From NCBI GenBank assembly GCA_018224415.1, contig JAGTUZ010000048.1, forward strand, positions 1-11,248: DNA of 11,248 bases, in the 5' to 3' direction. Positions within the stretch are counted from its first letter, which is position 1; every line of letters starts with the position of its first letter. Both the position numbers and the translations under genes were made by a program. The DNA comes from Bacteroidota bacterium. GTDB taxonomy: Bacteria > Bacteroidota > Ignavibacteria > SZUA-365. Under the pieces are notes generated by a model that was not told the origin of the DNA, ran no database searches, and saw only the letters and a list, made by a program, of their open reading frames with translations. Of this stretch, positions 7,142 to 11,248 are shown one piece after another.

Positions 7142-8689
7142 TCATTCCGCGCCGATGCCGAGGTACGTGCGCACTTTCTCGTCCTCGAATTTCTTCTGTG
7201 CTTCCGGCTCGGGTTTCAGCAGGGAAACGACCACGCCCACGATGAAGGCAGCGGCCATGGAGAACAGCGCCGGATTTTTCAATGGGAAAATCGCCACAGG
7301 ATTCTTGAGAATATCGACCCACACCGTGGGACTCAGCACGATGAGAATGACCGCGAGTCCCGCACCGGTGACGATGCTCCACACGGCGCCCATCGTCGTG
7401 TATTTCTTCCACACGATGGAAAGCAGCAGCGAGGGGAAGTTGGCGCTGGCGGCGATGGCGAACGCGAGTCCGACGGTGAACGCGACGTTCTGTCCCTTGA
7501 ACGCGAAGCCGAGCGCGATGGCGAGGGTGCCGATGCACAGCGTCGCGATTTTCGCCACGCGCACTTCGCCGGCCTCGTCGGTTTTCCCGCTCTTGAACAC
7601 GTTGACGTACAGGTCGTGCGACAGCGTCGACGCGCCGGAGAGCGTCAGTCCGGCCACGACGGCCAGGATGGTGGCGAAGGCCACCGCGGCGATGAAGCCG
7701 AGGAACAGCTGTCCGCCGATAGCTTCCGACAGCAACAGTGCGGCCATGTTTCCGCCCTTGTCGACGCTCATGATAACGTCCTGTCCGACAAACACCATCG
7801 CACCGAAGCCGATCACGAAGGTCAGGATGTAGAAATACCCGATGAACCCCGTGGCTACGAACACCGACTTGCGTGCCTGTTTCGCATCGGGAACGGTGAA
7901 GAAGCGCATGAGGATGTGCGGGAGTCCCGCGGTACCAAGGATGAGCGCGATGCCGAGGGAAATGGCGTCCCACGGATTGGTTACGAATCCCCCGGGCGAG
8001 AGCACCGCGTCGGAGTACTTCGCGACGGCCTGTTCGAACAGCGTTATCGGGTTGAAGTTGAAATGCGCAAGGGTGAGAATGACCAGCACCGTCGCGCCGC
8101 TGAGCAGCAGCACAGCCTTGATGATCTGCACCCATGTGGTGGCGAGCATGCCGCCGAAGAGCACATAGGCGATCATGACCAGTCCCACGATGATCACGGC
8201 CGTCTCGTACGGCAGGCCGAAGAGGATCTGGATCAGCGCGCCCGCGCCGACCATCTGCGCGATGAGATAGAAGATGATTGTCATCAGCGATCCGACCGAC
8301 GATGCGACGCGCACCGGTTTCTGCCGAAGGCGGAAGGCGACCACATCGGCGAAGGTGAACTTCCCGAGATTGCGCAACGGTTCGGCGATGAGAAACATGA
8401 CCAGCGGCCAGCCCACGAGAAAGCCGATCGAATAGATCAGTCCGTCGTAGCCCTTGAGTGCCACCATGCCGGCGATGCCGAGAAAGGACGCCGCGCTCAT
8501 GTAGTCGCCCGAGAGCGCGAGCCCGTTCTGGAAGCCGCTAATGCTGCGGTCGGCCGCATAGAATTCGGAAGTGGTTTTCGTTTTTTTCGCCGCCCAATAG
8601 GTGATGCCCAGGGTCACGGCGACAAAGGCGAAGAAGATGAGGATACTGGCGAGATTCGCCTGTCCGAGCGTCGTCTGGAATTGTTCCAC
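7142..8689 (-). CDS. actP: Cation/acetate symporter ActP (solute:sodium symporter family)
   Basis: 515 residues, slightly shorter than the ~549 of E. coli ActP, and very similar throughout. Shared blocks include GFQNGLALSGDYMSAASFLGI (near residues 52-72), GYDGLIYSIGFLVGWP, LYLIAQMVGAG-like FYLIAQMVGAGALI, VLFGGMLATTWVQIIKAVLLL, GTAGLPHILMRFFTVPDA, AVAFATILAVVAGLTLSGAS, SHDLYVNVFK and VGLAFAIAASANFP. It is an inner-membrane protein with about 13 helices that imports acetate and related short monocarboxylates (such as propionate or glycolate) with a cation. The start is a GTG at 8689 with AGGA 8 nt upstream. It follows the DUF485 gene by 34 bp, as in the conserved yjcH-actP pair, and precedes the porin by 48 bp. 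No acs (acetyl-CoA synthetase) gene is in the window. Confidence 0.96.
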   Translation of the reverse strand: MEQFQTTLGQANLASILIFFAFVAVTLGITYWAAKKTKTTSEFYAADRSISGFQNGLALSGDYMSAASFLGIAGMVALKGYDGLIYSIGFLVGWPLVMFLIAEPLRNLGKFTFADVVAFRLRQKPVRVASSVGSLMTIIFYLIAQMVGAGALIQILFGLPYETAVIIVGLVMIAYVLFGGMLATTWVQIIKAVLLLSGATVLVILTLAHFNFNPITLFEQAVAKYSDAVLSPGGFVTNPWDAISLGIALILGTAGLPHILMRFFTVPDAKQARKSVFVATGFIGYFYILTFVIGFGAMVFVGQDVIMSVDKGGNMAALLLSEAIGGQLFLGFIAAVAFATILAVVAGLTLSGASTLSHDLYVNVFKSGKTDEAGEVRVAKIATLCIGTLAIALGFAFKGQNVAFTVGLAFAIAASANFPSLLLSIVWKKYTTMGAVWSIVTGAGLAVILIVLSPTVWVDILKNPVAIFPLKNPALFSMAAAFIVGVVVSLLKPEPEAQKKFEDEKVRTYLGIGAE

Positions 8690-8697
8690 TGCGAGGT

Positions 8698-8701
8698 TCC
8701 T
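8698..8701 (-). promoter_or_regulatory. Ribosome-binding site supporting the GTG start of actP
   Basis: AGGA on the minus strand ends 8 nt before the GTG at 8689. The frame then reads VEQFQTTLGQANLAS, a normal length of N-terminal tail before the first helix. Confidence 0.5.
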
Positions 8702-8723
8702 GTTTTGCGTGATACGGCGGGGA

Positions 8724-9038
8724 CTAACGGTTCAGAATCTGGTTGCGCAGGCTGCGCACGCGATTGTCATAGCTGTGGTTGGCCCAGCGTGTGTACACGC
8801 CGGTGAGCAGCCATGCGAAGACAATGATGCCGATGCCGATGGGCAATCCGATGGTGAGCGTATCGCCGATTTTCACCGCCAACAGCTCCTTGTTGAAGGC
8901 GATCACGAGGATGAAACCGAAATACACGGCCAGCATGATGAAGGTGAGCGTCAGGGAAACGGATATGCGCTTCCTGACCAGGGACCGGAATTCCTCCGAG
9001 GCGAGTATTTCCTGGATATCGCTTTCGTTGAGACTCAT
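8724..9038 (-). CDS. yjcH: DUF485 inner-membrane protein, YjcH-like
   Basis: 104 residues from the ATG at 9038, chosen because GGAG lies 4 nt upstream and MSLNESDIQEILASEEFRSLV matches the usual DUF485 N-terminus; extending further upstream gives non-hydrophobic, low-complexity sequence. Two membrane helices are visible (ISVSLTLTFIMLAVYFGFIL and LTIGLPIGIGIIVFAWLLTG), with the conserved K-R before the first helix and GVYTRWAN after the second. DUF485 proteins are found next to ActP and related symporters and are thought to act as small accessory or stabilising partners; their biochemical role is not established. It is the first gene of the minus-strand operon. Confidence 0.93.
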   Translation of the reverse strand: MSLNESDIQEILASEEFRSLVRKRISVSLTLTFIMLAVYFGFILVIAFNKELLAVKIGDTLTIGLPIGIGIIVFAWLLTGVYTRWANHSYDNRVRSLRNQILNR

Positions 9039-9510
9039 AACACTCCAGCGTTCGTGGTTGGGAATGGGGAGGGAGGTTGACGGGCGGGATGCATGGCATT
9101 CGCCTGCAGCCGGCACGGTATACATGCGCCGGGAGGTGCGGGATGGGTCGATCGGTCGCCGGAGCGGTCAGGGGGTGGGGGGCATGCCCGGAAGACGGGC
9201 CTATTCCCTCCATATCACGGTATCAGACCTTTTTTTCTTTTGTATGCGTAGAAAAATGAAAAACACGGACAGCTTCGACGATTTTGCCCAACATACGGAC
9301 TTCCCCCCGCCCCCGCAAGGGTTCGGGAGCATATTCGCGCATTATTTCGCTATTTTTTCACTTTCCCGCCTTCGAGTCGGCATCGGGCTCGCCGGAAGGA
9401 CAAGCGCTGCTTCTCTCGTGCTCAATATTCTTGACAGAACCGTGACAATTCGGCTTCCCTGATTCACGATATATACGGGAGAAACCACACCTGCATGCCC
9501 GGAGCGAACA
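9039..9510. other. 472-bp divergent intergenic region
   Basis: This separates the minus-strand yjcH-actP block from the plus-strand ThiL-like gene and should hold promoters for both. I see no convincing gene. The part next to yjcH (9039-9200) is pyrimidine-rich on the minus strand and may be a long 5' leader. It includes a small hairpin with arms GCCCG (9186-9190) and CGGGC (9196-9200). A markedly AT-rich patch at 9231-9262 stands out in this GC-rich DNA and is the best place for the minus-strand promoter. The direct repeats ACGGAC at 9265-9270 and 9295-9300 are spaced 30 bp apart. Confidence 0.6.
9431..9477 (+). promoter_or_regulatory. Possible promoter/operator of the ThiL-like gene
   Basis: TTGACA at 9431-9436 is a perfect -35 match, but no -10 hexamer sits at the normal distance. 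A TATACG at 9472-9477 lies 17 bp after the weak TTCGGC at 9449-9454. TGACA occurs twice (9432 and 9443, 11 bp apart, one helical turn), which might instead be a regulator site. The region is only ~35-80 bp from the start codon. Confidence 0.3.
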
Positions 9511-10524
9511 ATGAACTCCATGGACGAAAGTGACCTCATCCGCCTTTTCCTCGACGCCATGCCGCCAGACAGGGGACATTCGAACGCATTCTTCTCATCG
9601 GACGCGGAAATCCTCGACTGCGACGGCGGACCCATGCTGTTCACGGTGGACAGCTTCGACCGGGAAGATCATTTTCCCACGGGAGACGCTGGCACACTCG
9701 GACACAATCTCGCCGCCTGTACGGTCAGTGACATCTTTGCCAGCGGCGGAAGCGTGCGCTTTTACGGGCACAGCGCCACGATCGCCGAACAGTGGGACGC
9801 TCCCTACATCACTGCCCTCTCGCGGGGCATCGCGGACGTGCTCCGCGAATGCGGGGCGACCTTCGCCGGAGGCGACCTGGGTCTTTCGTCACGCTGGCAT
9901 TACACCGGCATCGCCTTCGGCCATGCCGAACGACCCGTGACTCGATGCGGCGCGAGCCCCGACGACCGTCTCTACGTCACCGGGCCCCTCGGGGCGGGAA
10001 ACCTTCTCGCCGCGGCGGAACTGCTGCCGGCACGCGGAACTGCCACCATCGCCTCGAAGGATCTCGCCTTCCGCTTTCCGCTGCGCCACCGCGAGGCCCG
10101 GCTGGTTGCACGCCACGCTTCCGCGTGCATCGACACCAGCGACGGGCTGCTTCGTTCCCTTGCCATTCTCGCGGAACTGAACGGCACGGGCTACGACATC
10201 CACTCCCTCCCGTGGCTTCAGCCCGCACGCATGGCCATGGAATCCTACGGCCTGCCGGTGGAACTGCTCGCAGCCGGAGAGTGCGGCGAATACGAACTGC
10301 TGTGCTGCATCCCGCCGGAACGGGAAGAGCAGTTCCTCCGCGATGCCGCAAGTGATGGCTGTTCCCCCTTTCCCATCGGCCGCCTCGCCGGCTCGGGCCG
10401 CCGGCTCCACGGGGCTTCGGGCTTCATGACGCTGGACGATTACGACCTGACCGCGAGACGCTTTGCGTCGCGACAGGAATACCTCGAACGGATGATCGAC
10501 TACTTCCAGAAGAAACACGCGTAA
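9511..10524 (+). CDS. ThiL-like / AIR synthase-related ATP-binding protein
   Basis: 337 residues, about the length of thiamine-monophosphate kinase. GGAG (9501-9504) lies 6 nt before the ATG. It has the PurM/ThiL layout: LFTVDSF (43-49), HNLAACTVSDIFASGG (65-80, conserved D74), AGGDLG (119-124), GASPDDRLYVTGPLGAG (147-163), and in the C-terminal domain ACIDTSDGLLRS (205-216) and GEYELL (259-264). These Asp/Gly motifs bind Mg-ATP in the superfamily. Differences from true ThiL: the N-terminal 'GDDAAV' is reduced to SSDAEIL (29-35), and the late 'GGEDYEL' reads GECGEYELL. No other thiamine gene is nearby, so the substrate may not be thiamine phosphate. The next gene, an SDR enzyme, starts 12 bp later, so they are likely one operon. 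Confidence 0.82.
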   Translation: MNSMDESDLIRLFLDAMPPDRGHSNAFFSSDAEILDCDGGPMLFTVDSFDREDHFPTGDAGTLGHNLAACTVSDIFASGGSVRFYGHSATIAEQWDAPYITALSRGIADVLRECGATFAGGDLGLSSRWHYTGIAFGHAERPVTRCGASPDDRLYVTGPLGAGNLLAAAELLPARGTATIASKDLAFRFPLRHREARLVARHASACIDTSDGLLRSLAILAELNGTGYDIHSLPWLQPARMAMESYGLPVELLAAGECGEYELLCCIPPEREEQFLRDAASDGCSPFPIGRLAGSGRRLHGASGFMTLDDYDLTARRFASRQEYLERMIDYFQKKHA

Positions 10525-10536
10525 CGGCGGACAACC

Positions 10537-11248
10537 ATGAAACGCATCGTCATCACTGGAGCCAACGGCCTGATCGGCAGCCACGTCGCGGAGTACTTCT
10601 GCGCGCGCGGGCTCCGGCCCGTCTGCCTCGTGCGCGACACACGACGAGCGGACTTCCTGCGTACGCTGCCGGTGGAGATCAGCGTCGCCGACGTCACCCG
10701 GCCCGACGACCTCGCGCGCGCCTTCCACCACGGCGACACGATTATCCACACCGCTGCCCGGGTGAGCGAATGGGGCCGATATGAGGAATTCCACTTGGTC
10801 AACGTCGACGGTACGGTGAACGTGATGAACGCGGCGGCAGAAGCCGGGGCGGCACATGTCATCATCACGGGATCGAATTCCTGCTACGGCGAAGAGGACT
10901 CGACGGAGGTGAAAACGGAGGAATCTCCGTACAAGCCGCATTATCCGTACTTCCTGCATCGCCTGCTGCCGTCGGGCCTGAACCACTACCGCGACACCAA
11001 GGCGCTCGCGAACACGCTCGCCGAGGAGATCGCGCGACTGCTGGGCCTGCCATTGACCATCATCGAACCGGTCTGGGTATACGGCGAACGAGAGTTCCAC
11101 TCGGGCTTCTACGATTACCTGCGCACGCTGCGGTCGGGACTGCCCTTCTTTCCGGGATCCGCTTCAAACCGCTTCCACACGATCTACGCAGGCGATCTCG
11201 CGCGCCTGTATTTCCGCGTCGCCGAGGCAGGACTGCCGGACGTCCAAC
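10537..11248 (+). CDS. NAD(P)-dependent epimerase/dehydrogenase (extended SDR), 5' part
   Basis: The frame is open from ATG 10537 to the window end: 237 residues of a protein usually ~320-340 long. The N-terminal Rossmann motif is GANGLIGSH (8-16), with R33 after strand 2, which often marks NADP preference. D52 in ADVTRPDDL, HTAA (71-74), NVDGTVNVMNAA (89-100), TGS (111-113) and the catalytic pair Y151-x-x-x-K155 follow, then IEPVWVYG and FHTIYAGDLA. The NVDGT and HTIYAGDL blocks recall 3-beta-hydroxysteroid-dehydrogenase-like and hopanoid/lipid-associated SDRs as well as sugar epimerases, so the substrate is open. It is probably translationally linked to the ThiL-like gene. The ribosome site is weak (GGCGGA). 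Confidence 0.88.
   Translation, partial: MKRIVITGANGLIGSHVAEYFCARGLRPVCLVRDTRRADFLRTLPVEISVADVTRPDDLARAFHHGDTIIHTAARVSEWGRYEEFHLVNVDGTVNVMNAAAEAGAAHVIITGSNSCYGEEDSTEVKTEESPYKPHYPYFLHRLLPSGLNHYRDTKALANTLAEEIARLLGLPLTIIEPVWVYGEREFHSGFYDYLRTLRSGLPFFPGSASNRFHTIYAGDLARLYFRVAEAGLPDVQ

Noticed and set aside
6410..8806. Very long open frame on the plus strand opposite the porin and actP
   Set aside because: Its translation is rich in His, Arg, Glu, Asp and Gly with no hydrophobic or domain pattern. It is the antisense image of two well identified genes in GC-rich DNA.
9186..9200. Small hairpin GCCCG-GAAGA-CGGGC as a terminator or riboswitch
   Set aside because: Only 5 bp of stem, the T-run on the plus strand is 30 bp away, and no riboswitch core is recognisable; kept only as a note on the intergenic region.
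9431..9436. TTGACA as a certain sigma-70 -35 element
   Set aside because: No acceptable -10 hexamer at 15-19 bp; kept only as a low-confidence site.
9342..9462. Short frames in the divergent intergenic region (both strands)
   Set aside because: No ribosome-binding site, no hydrophobic or conserved pattern, and they are tails of frames that run through real genes.
9511..10524. Naming the ThiL-like gene thiL
   Set aside because: Key blocks differ from canonical thiamine-monophosphate kinase and the neighbours are not thiamine genes, so the symbol would overstate the evidence.
9889..11100. 403-codon minus-strand frame opposite the ThiL-like and SDR genes
   Set aside because: Composition is that of an antisense shadow, and it crosses the boundary of two clear plus-strand genes.

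Overview
The window is GC-rich, densely coded bacterial DNA from a diderm (Gram-negative) organism. It encodes a probable outer-membrane porin and a second exported protein with a barrel-like C-terminus. Recognisable GGAG/GAGG/AGGA ribosome-binding sites precede several genes. The overall style (exported proteins cleaved near A-Q, UMF1-type transporter, membrane-bound Cache/PAS sensor) is compatible with the Bacteroidota/Chlorobiota/Ignavibacteriota group. That is an impression, because no rRNA or other phylogenetic marker is present. There are no tRNAs, CRISPR arrays, insertion sequences or phage genes.

Layout. Bases 1-451 (+) are the 3' end of a UMF1-like major facilitator transporter, which converges on and overlaps an unrecognised exported protein (414-1991, -). 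From 9038 down to 414 six genes lie on the minus strand. In transcription order they are: a DUF485 membrane protein (yjcH-like), the cation/acetate symporter actP, a DcaP-like porin, a perfect 17-bp hairpin, a YfcE-like metallophosphoesterase, a large membrane sensor (Cache - TM - PAS - PAS - CBS - CBS - DUF294 nucleotidyltransferase - DUF294_C), and the exported protein. An intergenic region of 472 bp (9039-9510) separates this block from a plus-strand pair: a ThiL/AIR-synthase-like ATP-dependent enzyme (9511-10524) and, 12 bp later, an extended SDR/NAD(P)-dependent epimerase-dehydrogenase cut off by the window end (10537-11248).

Interpretation. yjcH-actP is a well known acetate (C2-C3 carboxylate) uptake unit. 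Here it is followed by a porin that could carry the same substrates over the outer membrane. Next come a phosphoesterase and a transmembrane receptor whose extracellular Cache fold belongs to a class known to bind short carboxylates, and whose output is a GlnD-like nucleotidyltransferase rather than a histidine kinase, cyclase or chemotaxis module. The most interesting hypothesis is a carboxylate uptake and sensing locus in which an extracytoplasmic signal controls (de)nucleotidylylation of an unknown target. Domain assignments come directly from sequence motifs. The link between sensor and transport is inference from neighbourhood. The ThiL-like/SDR pair looks like a separate, unassigned biosynthetic unit.
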